Origin: Methylobacter sp.
GTDB lineage: Bacteria; Pseudomonadota; Gammaproteobacteria; Methylococcales; Methylomonadaceae
Reading direction: 5' to 3'
Length of the DNA: 45,307 nucleotides
NCBI RefSeq assembly: GCF_004322395.1
Contig: NZ_SCTW01000131.1
Coordinates: 1 to 45,307, forward strand
Part shown: positions 8,902 through 16,940 of the stretch, in pieces
Numbering within the stretch: position 1 is the first letter of the stretch
How the letters are laid out: each line of letters starts with the position of its first letter
Translations under genes and position numbers: made by a program
Notes under the pieces: generated by a model
Told to the model about the DNA's origin: nothing
Database searches by the model: none
Seen by the model: only the letters and a program-made list of their open reading frames with translations

Positions 8902-10024
8902 TCTTCAATACTTCAAATGCTTTAAGCAACTTAAGCTCCCGCTAGCCGAGTTAACATTATTGTCTGGCACTAATGCCTCTGGCAAATCATCGGTTATTCA
9001 ATCACTTGTGTTACTGCATCAAACCATACGTGAGCACGAATGGTCGACACGATTGATGCTGAATGGAGATTCCATCAAATTAGGTACTGTGTCTGACGTA
9101 ATCGATAAAGTGCATGGTAGAAGAACATTCGGAATCGGTTTGATAGATCACGAACAAAGTTATTGGTGGCATTTTTTTGGAGAACGGTCCGAAATGTCCA
9201 TGGCCGTTGATTGTGTTAGTGTTGGTCAAGCGTCAAATGAACAGCCGAAATCTTTGCGTTATCTTCTTCCTCCCAATGAAAACGGAATTAAGTCATCGTT
9301 GGCTGAACGTTTATGTGGCCTTACCTATATTACTGCTGAACGAATAGGACCTAGAGAAGTTTATGCCCTTGAGGATCGTCAGATTGCTTCCGTTGTAGGG
9401 CCTGCCGGTGAACATGCAGTTAGCGTACTACATTGGGGGCGGGACAATCCTGTTCTTAAAGAGATTGTGATTCCTGAAGTTGCAAATACATTGTTGCGCC
9501 AGGTTGAAGAGCGTATGCGAATGTTCTTTCCTGGCTGCGCTCTATCGGTACAACAGGTTCCGCAAGCAAATGCAGTGACTCTAGGGCTACGCAATTCGGA
9601 GGATACTGATTTTCATCGTCCGATACATGTTGGCTTTGGCCTGACTCAAGTTTTACCCATTGTCATTGCAGCACTTTCATCAGTGAAAGGGGATATTCTT
9701 CTGATTGAAAATCCGGAAGTTCATCTGCACCCCGCTGGGCAGGCACTCATGGGACAGTTTTTGGCTGATGTCGCTCAGGCTGGGGTTCAGGTTATTGTTG
9801 AAACTCACAGCGACCATGTTCTTAACGGGATTCGCCGTTCAGTTAAGGCTGAACGGATTAAGCCGGAACAAATTGCCATTCATTTTTTTAGGTCGCGTTC
9901 GGAGGAAATAGCTCAGATCACCAGTCCTTCAATAGATAATTCCGGCAATATCGATACTTGGCCGGACGGTTTTTTTGATCAATTCGATAAAGACACAAAC
10001 TATTTCGCCGGTTGGGGAGAATAG
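8885..10024 (+). CDS. AAA-type ATPase with DUF3696 end, second gene of putative defence operon
   Basis: 379 residues from ATG 8885, chosen over an upstream in-frame start because GGAGG lies 5 nt before it. The N terminus has MLTRLDLQYFKCFKQLKLPL, typical of SMC/RecF/OLD-like ATPases, with Walker A in SGTNASGKSS (~28-36). Walker B is ILLIENPEVHLHP near residue 272, followed by a switch segment ETHSDHVLNGIRR. The C-terminal IDTWPDGFFDQFDKD is the DUF3696 signature. It probably senses or loads on nucleic acid and drives the effector. It overlaps the DUF262 gene and is 1 nt from the following gene, so all three act as one operon. Confidence 0.88.
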   Translation: MLTRLDLQYFKCFKQLKLPLAELTLLSGTNASGKSSVIQSLVLLHQTIREHEWSTRLMLNGDSIKLGTVSDVIDKVHGRRTFGIGLIDHEQSYWWHFFGERSEMSMAVDCVSVGQASNEQPKSLRYLLPPNENGIKSSLAERLCGLTYITAERIGPREVYALEDRQIASVVGPAGEHAVSVLHWGRDNPVLKEIVIPEVANTLLRQVEERMRMFFPGCALSVQQVPQANAVTLGLRNSEDTDFHRPIHVGFGLTQVLPIVIAALSSVKGDILLIENPEVHLHPAGQALMGQFLADVAQAGVQVIVETHSDHVLNGIRRSVKAERIKPEQIAIHFFRSRSEEIAQITSPSIDNSGNIDTWPDGFFDQFDKDTNYFAGWGE

Positions 10025-10025
10025 C

Positions 10026-10976
10026 GTGGAACTACTTGTGAACGACCTCTCTATAGCGGGGCAGTTTGCTGATCTTGCTACTTTTCAAGGAGCAATTGAT
10101 CGGGTAATGGCTATGCGTGTGATCGCAAAACAATTTGGTCATGAATTATATTGCCACAAGAATATCGCTCGTGCGCAAGTGACGCAAAATTTATCGATGC
10201 CCCAAGCTATTCAGGCTTTTGAAAGGAATAAGCAGCAAGCCATTATGCAATGGCTTACAAGACATGGGCCTTTTTGGGAAGAGTCTCGGCTTCATAGCCC
10301 CGATGATTATTTGGAATGTAATGGGGAGATTGTCACAGAAACTGCGGTAGGCGAGGCTGCTTTCTGTTCTCATCATGGAGTTCAACGTCACCTTATAAGC
10401 ATGACGCCATCTTCATGGGAATTTTCACCCATAACTGTCGATTGGGTTAGTGATGGCAAAATTCGAAGTTTTGCTGTTGTTAACTATTGGGAAGAGGAGG
10501 AACTGAAATCCAGTCTACGAGCAGCATCCGCACCAATTTCATCGTGGAAGCAATTAGAGGAGGTTGCAAGAAAACGTTTTACTGATCTGACATTTTCTAT
10601 CGATAGCTTTGAACTTCTCTATGGACATCCTTTTGTTCCAAGTGCTTCACGTCAAATACTTACTCTGTTAGAAACTTTAAATCGATTCAAGTGTTGTTTT
10701 GATGGTAATGGCGTGAGGACAGAAGAGGGAGATCAAATTTATCAGAATCATTTCACAGGTAATGAAGCTTGGTTTACTGATTCTTCATCATCGGAAAAAA
10801 ACGAATTTAACGCCGAGTTGACTTTTAAGCATCCCGAATTAGATGGCAAATTTTTATTTTGTTCTTGGCATGGTAAGGTGAACACACCAAAAATACGCAT
10901 CCATTTTTCTTGGCCTGTGCGGTCGGACGAGTCTTTGTATGTGGTTTATGTCGGTCCAAAAATTACTAAACGGTAA
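10026..10976 (+). CDS. Unknown protein, third gene of DUF262/ATPase operon
   Basis: 316 residues starting with GTG one base after the ATPase stop, behind GGGGAGA. I recognise no family. Visible blocks are ELYCHKNIARAQVTQNLSM, ECNGEIVTETAVGEAAFCSH, a WVSDGKIRSF strand pair, and FSIDSFELLYGHPFVPSASR. The C-terminal ~100 residues are rich in His, Trp and acidic positions. There is no signal peptide or membrane helix, so it is cytosolic. Strict coupling to the ATPase suggests it is an effector or specificity subunit; the conserved-looking acidic and His positions could be catalytic, but that is speculation. Confidence 0.8.
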   Translation: MELLVNDLSIAGQFADLATFQGAIDRVMAMRVIAKQFGHELYCHKNIARAQVTQNLSMPQAIQAFERNKQQAIMQWLTRHGPFWEESRLHSPDDYLECNGEIVTETAVGEAAFCSHHGVQRHLISMTPSSWEFSPITVDWVSDGKIRSFAVVNYWEEEELKSSLRAASAPISSWKQLEEVARKRFTDLTFSIDSFELLYGHPFVPSASRQILTLLETLNRFKCCFDGNGVRTEEGDQIYQNHFTGNEAWFTDSSSSEKNEFNAELTFKHPELDGKFLFCSWHGKVNTPKIRIHFSWPVRSDESLYVVYVGPKITKR

Positions 10977-11163
10977 TTGCGCAAGAGCGCAAGGTAATAA
11001 TGCTGTAAAGTATCTAAAGGCGAATCCGCTCTAAGACCTCATCATACAATAACGCATTAATGAAATATCAGTCCATGAAATAGGCTTCACCTTGCACAAA
11101 AGTTGTTGACGAAGCGTTCAGTAAAAGCAAAACATCTTGAAGCAGTGTTTGTAGGAATTGAAA

Positions 11164-11433
11164 GTGCCAGACATTTGTCGATTTTACGGAATTCTCATCA
11201 GGATGTTTTTGATTGACCGTGAGCATCCGCCGCGCCATATTCATATCAAGTATGGTGAGCATGAGGCGGTGATGGAGTTGATAAATCTGAATATCATAGA
11301 CGGAAGTTTACCCAAAAAGTGCCGCCAGTTGGTCAGGGAATGGACGGAACTGCACCAGGATGAATTAATCGAGATGGGGATATTCAAAAATTTCATACTA
11401 TTGCCCCTTTGGAGTAAAGAAAATGAAACTTAA
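11164..11433 (+). CDS. DUF4160 domain protein (second copy)
   Basis: 89 residues with GTG start at 11164; AGGA lies 8 nt ahead and the resulting MPDICRFYGILIRMF start is the usual DUF4160 beginning. A TTG two codons upstream is an alternative. It has DREHPPRHIHIKYGEHEAVM (PPxHxH motif) and QLVREWTELHQDELIE, closer to the family pattern than the copy at 2191-2442. The end overlaps the DUF2442 gene by 11 nt. A role as toxin-like partner is inferred. Confidence 0.85.
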   Translation: MPDICRFYGILIRMFLIDREHPPRHIHIKYGEHEAVMELINLNIIDGSLPKKCRQLVREWTELHQDELIEMGIFKNFILLPLWSKENET

Positions 11434-11665
11434 GCATTTTGAACATTACGACGGTTACCGTTTTTTGCTGACTTTTGAAAATGGCGAGGTCAAAGAGGCT
11501 GATCTAGCCGATTTGATCGGGCAGCATGTTTCTCTGGACGCTTTAAATACTGCCCGTATCGATCCAGAATGGGGATGCCTGGAATTTAATGACGGCCGGG
11601 TGGATATAGAACCTAAGACGTTATATAGGTATGTAACAGGCGGCCGTTATAAAGAGGTCGCATAA
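11423..11665 (+). CDS. DUF2442 domain protein (second copy, no HTH)
   Basis: 80 residues: MKLKHFEHYDGYRFLLTFEN, GEVKEADLADLIG, FNDGRVDIEPKTLYRYV. This is a minimal DUF2442 domain, lacking the helix-turn-helix extension seen in the copy at 1782-2219. It overlaps the upstream DUF4160 gene and is 25 nt from the Phd-like gene, so these three may be one transcript. Probably the binding partner of the DUF4160 protein. Confidence 0.85.
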   Translation: MKLKHFEHYDGYRFLLTFENGEVKEADLADLIGQHVSLDALNTARIDPEWGCLEFNDGRVDIEPKTLYRYVTGGRYKEVA

Positions 11666-11690
11666 TCCTAAAAATAGTAGGATGTCCGTT

Positions 11691-11981
11691 ATGAAGATTT
11701 CCGCAAGCGATGTGGTGCCGTTCTCTCAAGCTCTCGCCAATCTTTTTGAACTGGCTGAGCAAGTGAGAGCGGGTGCCGAGAAGATTATTACCAAAGATGG
11801 CGAAAGCTATGTCGCATTGATTGGCGTGAGTCGTCTTGATTATTATCGCCAACTGGAGCGTGACCGTATTCATTTGCTGCTGATCGACGAAGCTGGCAAA
11901 GGGATGGATGATATTTCGGCTGGGCGTGTACAAGATGCCCGTGAAACTATCCAGCGCTTGAAAATTCATCGTAAGACTTAA
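11691..11981 (+). CDS. Phd/YefM-type antitoxin-like protein
   Basis: 96 residues from ATG 11691 (AGGA 8 nt upstream; an ATG three codons earlier has no spacing for a ribosome site). KISASDVVPFSQALANLFEL followed by GAEKIITKDGESYVALIGV and YYRQLERDRIHLLLIDEAGK is a Phd/YefM fold with a C-terminal toxin-binding helix. No RelE/Doc-type toxin gene follows: the next 150 nt are a repeat and then the lipA fragment. It is an orphan, or its toxin was lost when the repeats inserted. Confidence 0.8.
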   Translation: MKISASDVVPFSQALANLFELAEQVRAGAEKIITKDGESYVALIGVSRLDYYRQLERDRIHLLLIDEAGKGMDDISAGRVQDARETIQRLKIHRKT

Positions 11982-12050
11982 TTCGATGAGCGTGGATTTG
12001 GGTATAGCAAAAAATCCACCGTAACGCTCAATAGCCCCCCGCCCATTTTG

Positions 12051-12115
12051 TGAGCATTCCCGAATCCCGATCATCCTTCGACAAGCTCAGGACGAACGGG
12101 ATTCGGGAATGCTCA
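12051..12115. repeat. 19-bp perfect inverted repeat with interspersed-repeat core
   Basis: TGAGCATTCCCGAATCCCG (12051-12069) is perfectly complementary to 12097-12115, with a 27-nt loop containing CCTTCGACAAGCTCAGGACG, a motif I know as a dispersed palindromic element in many proteobacteria. It sits between the orphan Phd gene and the lipA fragment and marks a likely recombination or insertion point. Confidence 0.75.
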
Positions 12116-12142
12116 ACTGCGATTTTTAGCATCATCAAATAT

Positions 12143-12550
12143 TTAGTCGGGCATTACTCCCTGAGCCTGAAGATCAGCATGGTACGAAGATCGAACCATC
12201 GGCGCGCTGGCGACTTGTTTAAACCCTAAAGCTTTGGCAACTGTGCCGTATTCATCGAACTGTTCGGGCGTGATATAGCTTTGCACCGGCAAATGGGCTT
12301 TGCTGGGTTGCAGGTATTGGCCTATGGTCAGCATTGAGCAGCCGTGGGCTAATAAATCTTTCATGACTTGATGAACTTCTTCCGGCTGTTCGCCGACGCC
12401 GAGCATTAGGCCGGATTTGGTCGGAACTTGCGGTTGGGCTTGGTGGAATTGTTTTAATAGGTCCAGCGAACCTTGGTAGTCGACGCCGGGGCGGGCTTGT
12501 TTGTACAGTCTGGGTACTGTTTCCAGGTTGTGGTTGAATACGTCGCAGCA
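12143..12550 (-). pseudogene. lipA C-terminal fragment (partial duplicate)
   Basis: About 400 bp closely matching the intact lipA at 13960-14970, from the [14 protein letters not shown] region through [16 protein letters not shown] to [16 protein letters not shown], where it stops 16 residues earlier than the intact protein. The radical-SAM cysteines and two thirds of the gene are absent. The break at ~12550 is abrupt: after GAATACGTCGCAG the sequence changes to an unrelated repeat-like stretch. Both copies share orientation. It cannot make an active enzyme. Confidence 0.9.
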
Positions 12551-12728
12551 AGTAGCCTGGATGAAGCGTTGCGGAATCCGGGACTTCGAAGCTACGATCT
12601 GTCGTCAGCACATCCTATGGACTCTATCTGCAGCAAGTCGCCGTGTTGATTTTGCATCCAAATTGGGTTAAAACCAATATAAATGAATACAATCCGCCAC
12701 TCCCAAGTTGAAAAGGATGCGGAACTTA

Positions 12729-12902
12729 ATGAAAGTTTTGATTTGGAAAACAGTGGCAGTTTTCTTAATTTTAAAGGCCAACAATTGCCATGGTGAAGTG
12801 CCATCGCCCCTAGCGAGCAAGTCATCATCGTTAGCCACTAGCCAATCTGGGCAGTTGATCATGAAAAAATCCTTATACCCAAAGGGCATAAGTTTCGTTT
12901 GA
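12729..12902 (+). CDS. Possible small exported peptide
   Basis: A 57-residue open frame starting MKVLIWKTVAVFLILKANNC, which looks like a short signal peptide followed by HGEVPSPLASKSSS and a basic tail. The ribosome site is weak. It lies 50 nt before a second exported hypothetical gene in the same direction, which makes it more believable, but I recognise no family and it could be a chance frame. Confidence 0.35.
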   Translation: MKVLIWKTVAVFLILKANNCHGEVPSPLASKSSSLATSQSGQLIMKKSLYPKGISFV

Positions 12903-12952
12903 GCAGACAAGCTGCTCAACTCAGCTTTAATGTTGAAGCAAGGGAAATCACT

Positions 12953-13381
12953 ATGAAATATAAAAATGCCGAATCTAAAGTGTTTGTTATTCCACGCAGT
13001 AAAGATTTGCAAGATCCTGTGTTTCACAAGAAGGCTGTGTTGCACAAACAGTTGTTTTTTACTTTTGCCGTCGCCATTGGATTTTTTTTCTCCGCATCGG
13101 TTGCCGCCATCAGCAAGGACGTGGAAGCCGCCATTGATTTGATGAAGCAATCGCATACGGAGCAATGCGAAAAAATTAGAATCAAGAAGGAACTTCTGAT
13201 AGCCCACCAGCATCACGACCAAGCCAAACTACAAGCCTTAAGCCCCGATCTCGATGCCATTAACAAACGCCTCAAACCGACGGAAGACAAACTAAAAATT
13301 TTAAAATCCGCCATGATGAAAAACCCCGATGACGAAAGCGATTTTGAAACCGCCATGCTTCACTTGGACGTATGCGAGTGA
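12953..13381 (+). CDS. Exported hypothetical protein
   Basis: 142 residues from ATG 12953, preferred over an upstream ATG because AAGGGA lies 8 nt before it. An unusually long N-terminal region (~30 residues, basic, with VFVIPRSKDLQDPVFHKK) precedes the hydrophobic segment LFFTFAVAIGFFFSASVAAI, which acts as a signal or anchor. The rest is highly charged and helical (AIDLMKQSHTEQCEKIRIKK, LDAINKRLKPTEDKLKILK) with two cysteines. It is likely periplasmic. I do not recognise a family. Confidence 0.6.
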   Translation: MKYKNAESKVFVIPRSKDLQDPVFHKKAVLHKQLFFTFAVAIGFFFSASVAAISKDVEAAIDLMKQSHTEQCEKIRIKKELLIAHQHHDQAKLQALSPDLDAINKRLKPTEDKLKILKSAMMKNPDDESDFETAMLHLDVCE

Positions 13382-13385
13382 GCAA

Positions 13386-13465
13386 GGTCGAGTAGCCCAA
13401 AGGAACTGCCCCTTGAGGCTCTCACAGAACCGGACGTGAAACTCTCGCTTCATCCGGCTCATATC
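13386..13465 (-). ncRNA. Group II intron 3' end (domains V and VI), remnant
   Basis: On the minus strand, 13460-13427 reads GAGCCGGATGAAGCGAGAG, then TTTCACGTCCGGTTC, a classic domain V hairpin. It is followed by a domain VI-like hairpin and the end TACTCGACC at 13394-13386. A second copy with the same terminal sequence occurs at 38569-38645. The 5' domains of this intron are missing, so it cannot splice. Confidence 0.8.
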
Positions 13466-13478
13466 TTCAAGCTTAACC

Positions 13479-13920
13479 CTACCAATGAGCAAACGTTCTT
13501 GGATTTCTTGACTTAAAGGCGTTTAATCGCCTCAGTGCTTGGGTAATCGTTTTAAGCTTCTTGTATTTTCGCTTTGCCCAACGGCTCAGCTTCTTGTCAA
13601 CATGAAATAAAACGTGGTTAAGTTTGCCACGTCCATATTTTCCATAATACCTCTCCCAACCGCGCAACTTGCTTTGGCTATAAGCGATGATGTCTTTCAT
13701 CTCGTCTTGCGGCCATTTTAGCCAGGGCCATGCATTAATCTCGGAACGTATCCTTTTGGCGGCTTTCCGACTAATGGCCGGAAGAAAGCAAACTAATAGG
13801 ATTCCATCCCGGCATTTGTCAATTGGGGACGAAACGTAAATCCCAGAAAGTCAAAGCTGATCTGTGCGTAATCCGCTTGGTTTTTCCAGCTCTTACAATA
13901 GACAATCTGACGGCTCAATG
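13479..13920 (-). pseudogene. Group II intron reverse transcriptase/maturase, C-terminal remnant
   Basis: The minus strand encodes SRQIVYCKSWKNQADYAQIS, then FDFLGFTFRPQLTNAGMES (end of the RT domain). One frameshift near 13800 leads into CFLPAISRKAAKRIRSEIN and KLRGWERYYGKYGRGKLNHV, ending KSRNPRTFAHW (maturase domain X). The YADD-bearing palm and fingers are absent. It lies directly upstream of the intron domain V, as expected for an intron-encoded protein. The truncated 5' end abuts the lipA stop region. Non-functional. Confidence 0.88.
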
Positions 13921-13959
13921 GCCGCCTTTTCCCTGTCGCTCACGACAAAGGCTTTTGAC

Positions 13960-14970
13960 TTATGCCGCAGGGTAGTTTGATTCCAGCGACTGGTCGCCGA
14001 AATCGAGAGCGTCCGGCATCACTCCATGAGCCTGAAGATCGGCATGATAAGACGATCTGACCATCGGCGCGCTGGCGACCTGTTTAAATCCCAAGGCTTT
14101 GGCAAATTCGCCGTACTCGGCAAATTGTTCCGGAGTGATGTAGCTTTGCACCGGCAAGTGGGCTTTGCTGGGTTGCAGGTATTGGCCGATGGTCAGCATC
14201 GAGCAGCCGTGGGCCAATAAATCTTCCATGACTTGATGAACTTCGTCCGGCTGTTCGCCGACGCCTAGCATAAGGCCGGATTTAGTCGGCACTTGCGGCT
14301 GGGCTTTGTGGAATTGTTTCAGCAAGTCCAGTGAGCCTTGGTAATCGGCACCGGGGCGGACTTGTTTGTACAGCCGGGGCACGGTTTCCAGGTTGTGGTT
14401 GAATACGTCGCAGGGCTGTTCGGATAATATGGCTACGGCTTTTTCGATGCGTCCGCGAAAGTCGGGCACCAGGATTTCTATTTTGGTAGTCGGCGTTTGC
14501 CGGCGGATTTTTTTAATGCAGTCGGCAAAATGTCCGGCTCCACCGTCTCTTAAATCGTCGCGGTCTACCGAGGTGATGACGACGTATTTCAAGGCCATGG
14601 CCTGTATCGCATCGGCCAGGTGTTGGGGTTCGTCTTTATCCAGCGGCAGCGGTTTGCCGTGTGCTACGTCGCAAAAAGGGCAGCGGCGGGTGCATAAGTC
14701 GCCCATGATCATGAATGTGGCGGTGCCGTGCTGAAAACATTCGCCGAGGTTGGGGCAGGCGGCTTCTTCGCAAACGGTATGCAGGTTGTTTTCGCGCAGC
14801 AGTTGTTTGATTCGGGTAACTTCATTGCCGCCCGGTACTTTGATCCGTATCCACTCGGGTTTACGTAAAGTGGTTTCGGCAGGCTCCACTTTGATCGGGA
14901 TTCTGGCTAGTTTTTCGCTGTTGCGCTGATGAGAGTCGGGGGTGGAACGGGAAGGCGCTTGATAGGTCAT
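13960..14970 (-). CDS. lipA: Lipoyl synthase
   Basis: 336 residues. LipA inserts two sulfurs into octanoyl groups on E2 and H proteins using radical SAM chemistry. Both iron-sulfur sites are visible: the auxiliary cluster motif [12 protein letters not shown] (CX4CX5C), its C-terminal serine ligand in RSSYHA, and the radical-SAM CTRRCPFC. The start overlaps the lipB stop by 4 nt. It is the last gene of a long minus-strand operon; immediately downstream lies a group II intron remnant and beyond it a partial second lipA copy. The C-terminal tail [17 protein letters not shown] is absent in that copy. Confidence 0.97.
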   Translation of the reverse strand: MTYQAPSRSTPDSHQRNSEKLARIPIKVEPAETTLRKPEWIRIKVPGGNEVTRIKQLLRENNLHTVCEEAACPNLGECFQHGTATFMIMGDLCTRRCPFCDVAHGKPLPLDKDEPQHLADAIQAMALKYVVITSVDRDDLRDGGAGHFADCIKKIRRQTPTTKIEILVPDFRGRIEKAVAILSEQPCDVFNHNLETVPRLYKQVRPGADYQGSLDLLKQFHKAQPQVPTKSGLMLGVGEQPDEVHQVMEDLLAHGCSMLTIGQYLQPSKAHLPVQSYITPEQFAEYGEFAKALGFKQVASAPMVRSSYHADLQAHGVMPDALDFGDQSLESNYPAA

Positions 14971-15572
14971 TTCGATACTGCCGTTATGATAGCTTCGGTA
15001 ACAGGGTTGGCGAGTTCAGCATTGCTGACGGTTACGCCCAGGTCGGCCAGTTGGGTTACTGCAAGTCCCGGATAACCGCAGGTGTTGATATGGGCGAATG
15101 GGCGTAAATCCATATGGTTGTTAATACTGAGGCCATGATAACTGCAATTTCTTTTTATGCGTAGACCAATCGACCCGATTTTTTTGTGATCGACATAAAC
15201 GCCGGGGGCGTCGGCTCGGGCGACGGCGGTAATACTGTGCTGGGCCAAAGCGTAGATCATGGCTTGTTCCAGTGCGGTGACCAGTTGGCGGACACCGAGA
15301 TTCAGTCGTTTAATGTCGATCAGTGTGTAAATAATCAATTGGCCGGGGCCGTGGTAAGTGACTTGTCCGCCCCGGTCGGAATTGACGACGGGAATGTCGC
15401 CGGTGTTGAGTAAGTGTTCGCGTTTGCCGTTTAAGCCCAGCGTGTAAACGGCAGGGTGCTCGGTGATCCAGATTTCATCTTCGGTTTCGGCATCGCGATT
15501 TTGGGTGAACCGCTGCATGGCTTGCCAAGTGGATTCATAATCTTGCAATCCTAGGTTGCGTATTACTGCCAT
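14967..15572 (-). CDS. lipB: Octanoyl-[ACP]:protein N-octanoyltransferase
   Basis: 201 residues. It transfers octanoate from ACP to the lipoyl domains that LipA then sulfurates. [16 protein letters not shown] is the family signature; the catalytic pair is the cysteine in INTCGYPG and the lysine in DHKKIGSIG. Translationally coupled to lipA (ATGA overlap). It is separated from ybeD by 266 nt holding a long inverted repeat, so the lip genes may also have their own promoter. Confidence 0.96.
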   Translation of the reverse strand: MAVIRNLGLQDYESTWQAMQRFTQNRDAETEDEIWITEHPAVYTLGLNGKREHLLNTGDIPVVNSDRGGQVTYHGPGQLIIYTLIDIKRLNLGVRQLVTALEQAMIYALAQHSITAVARADAPGVYVDHKKIGSIGLRIKRNCSYHGLSINNHMDLRPFAHINTCGYPGLAVTQLADLGVTVSNAELANPVTEAIITAVSK

Positions 15573-15690
15573 TAAGGTGATTTATCCTGGAAAAATTATT
15601 TCGCGTCCACAAAAAGCACGAAAATATTCAGAGAGATGCCAAACTGTAGATACTTACTCAAAGGATGAGTAATTAAATATAAACACAATG

Positions 15691-15776
15691 GAACGCAGAT
15701 AACGCTGATAGTTATGATGAGCGCAGATAATTAAAAAAATCTTACTTAATCATAACTATCAGCGTTATCTGCGTTC
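15691..15776. repeat. 28-bp perfect inverted repeat
   Basis: GAACGCAGATAACGCTGATA and eight further bases (15691-15718) are perfectly complementary to 15749-15776, with a 30-nt loop that itself repeats GCGCAGATAA. The sequence resembles a dispersed GAACGCAGATNACGCTGAT element known from many genomes. It lies between ybeD and lipB in an otherwise tight operon and would form a very strong hairpin in the transcript. Confidence 0.85.
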
Positions 15777-15838
15777 TATTTTAATAGTTATTGGGTTAAT
15801 CAAATATTTACGATTACCGTGTTGTAGACAATCCCTCC

Positions 15839-16102
15839 CTACAAAGCCATTAAAACATGCGGATGATCGGTTAGATCCTGGTAAATGGCGTCCAGTTGTT
15901 GTTTGCTGGAGGCTTCTACAATGACCGTCACGGCGATGTAATTGCCGTCTTTACTGGGGCGGGTCGTAACAGCGCCTTCATGAATGTCGGGGACATGGCG
16001 ACGCACGATTTCTATCACCAGCAGGTCAAGTTCAAGATCGGTTTTGCCCATTGCCTTGATCGGAAATTGGCAGGGAAATTCTAAAAGGGTTTCTTCACTC
16101 AT
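15839..16102 (-). CDS. ybeD: DUF493 (YbeD-like) protein
   Basis: 87 residues from MSEETLLEFPCQ; a longer upstream reading exists, but this start fits the family length and overlaps the aminotransferase stop by 8 nt. FPIKAMGKTDLELDLLVIEI, VTTRPSKDGNYIAVTVIVEA and QLDAIYQDLTDHPHVLMAL match DUF493, an ACT-like small domain. In enterobacteria ybeD lies between dacA and lipB, the same neighbourhood as here. Function is not firmly known; regulatory binding is suspected from the fold. Confidence 0.9.
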   Translation of the reverse strand: MSEETLLEFPCQFPIKAMGKTDLELDLLVIEIVRRHVPDIHEGAVTTRPSKDGNYIAVTVIVEASSKQQLDAIYQDLTDHPHVLMAL

Positions 16103-16940
16103 GGCAAGATTGCTTGTAAGCCTGGAATAATTGATGCATGTTTTGCCATATGGGGCCGGGTTTGCCGTTTGCAATGGTTTCATTATCAAGTTGAACAACC
16201 GGCACGATTTCCCTTGTAGAACTGGTTAGCCAGATTTCGCTGGCTGTTTGTAAAGCATCCAGTGAGATGATGTCTTCGCTGTGAGGGATGTTGTTTTTCT
16301 CGGCGAGCTCCAGAATGACATTGCGGGTTATGCCCGGCAATATTTCGCAGCCTTGCGGTGGCGTAATCAAGACGCCGTCAATGACCGCAAATATATTGCT
16401 TGCTGCACCCTCGGTTACATAGCCGTCTTTAACGAGGATGGCTTCGGCGCAACCTTTTTCTACGGCTTGTTGTCTGAGCAGAATATTGGCCAGTAGCGTG
16501 GTGGCTTTAACATTGCACAGTTCCCAACGGCTGTCGTCGACGCTGATGGCTTTCACGCCGGATTCCAGGTTTTCAAGCGGCACTATGTTTGAACACATCG
16601 CGAACACTGTCGGCGTGACGTTTTCCGGAAAAGCGTGATCTCTTTTGTCTGAGACGCCGCGGGTAATTTGCAGGTAGATATATTGATCCAGGTTTTTATC
16701 CAGCAAAGGCGTCAAAATTTCCAGCCACTGCGCCCGGTCATGCGGATTAGGTATACGAATCGAAGACAGGCTGTTTTCCAGCCGTTCCATGTGTTCCTGA
16801 AAATGAAACAAATTGCCTGAGTAGGATGGAATGACTTCATAAATTCCGTCGCCAAACAAAAAGCCGCGGTCCATGACCGAAATTTTGGCTTCATTAAGAG
16901 GCAGGTACTGACCGTTCAGATAGACGGTTTTATTGTCCAT
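16095..16940 (-). CDS. dat: D-amino acid (D-alanine) aminotransferase
   Basis: 281 residues of class IV PLP aminotransferases. SVMDRGFLFGDGIYEVIP is the N-terminal signature; the PLP lysine lies in NVKATTLLANILLRQ; EGAASNIFAV and LPGITRNVILELA are the phosphate-binding and C-terminal motifs. The sequence is closer to D-amino acid transaminase than to the branched-chain enzyme. It would interconvert D-Ala and D-Glu/2-oxo acids, feeding peptidoglycan synthesis, which fits its place after the D,D-carboxypeptidase. It overlaps dacA by 11 nt. Confidence 0.92.
   Translation of the reverse strand: MDNKTVYLNGQYLPLNEAKISVMDRGFLFGDGIYEVIPSYSGNLFHFQEHMERLENSLSSIRIPNPHDRAQWLEILTPLLDKNLDQYIYLQITRGVSDKRDHAFPENVTPTVFAMCSNIVPLENLESGVKAISVDDSRWELCNVKATTLLANILLRQQAVEKGCAEAILVKDGYVTEGAASNIFAVIDGVLITPPQGCEILPGITRNVILELAEKNNIPHSEDIISLDALQTASEIWLTSSTREIVPVVQLDNETIANGKPGPIWQNMHQLFQAYKQSCHE

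Noticed and set aside
12668-13222. 184-codon minus-strand open frame opposite the exported hypothetical proteins
   Set aside because: The plus-strand genes have a signal peptide and ribosome site; the minus frame has neither, and its hydrophobic/aromatic mix looks like antisense composition.
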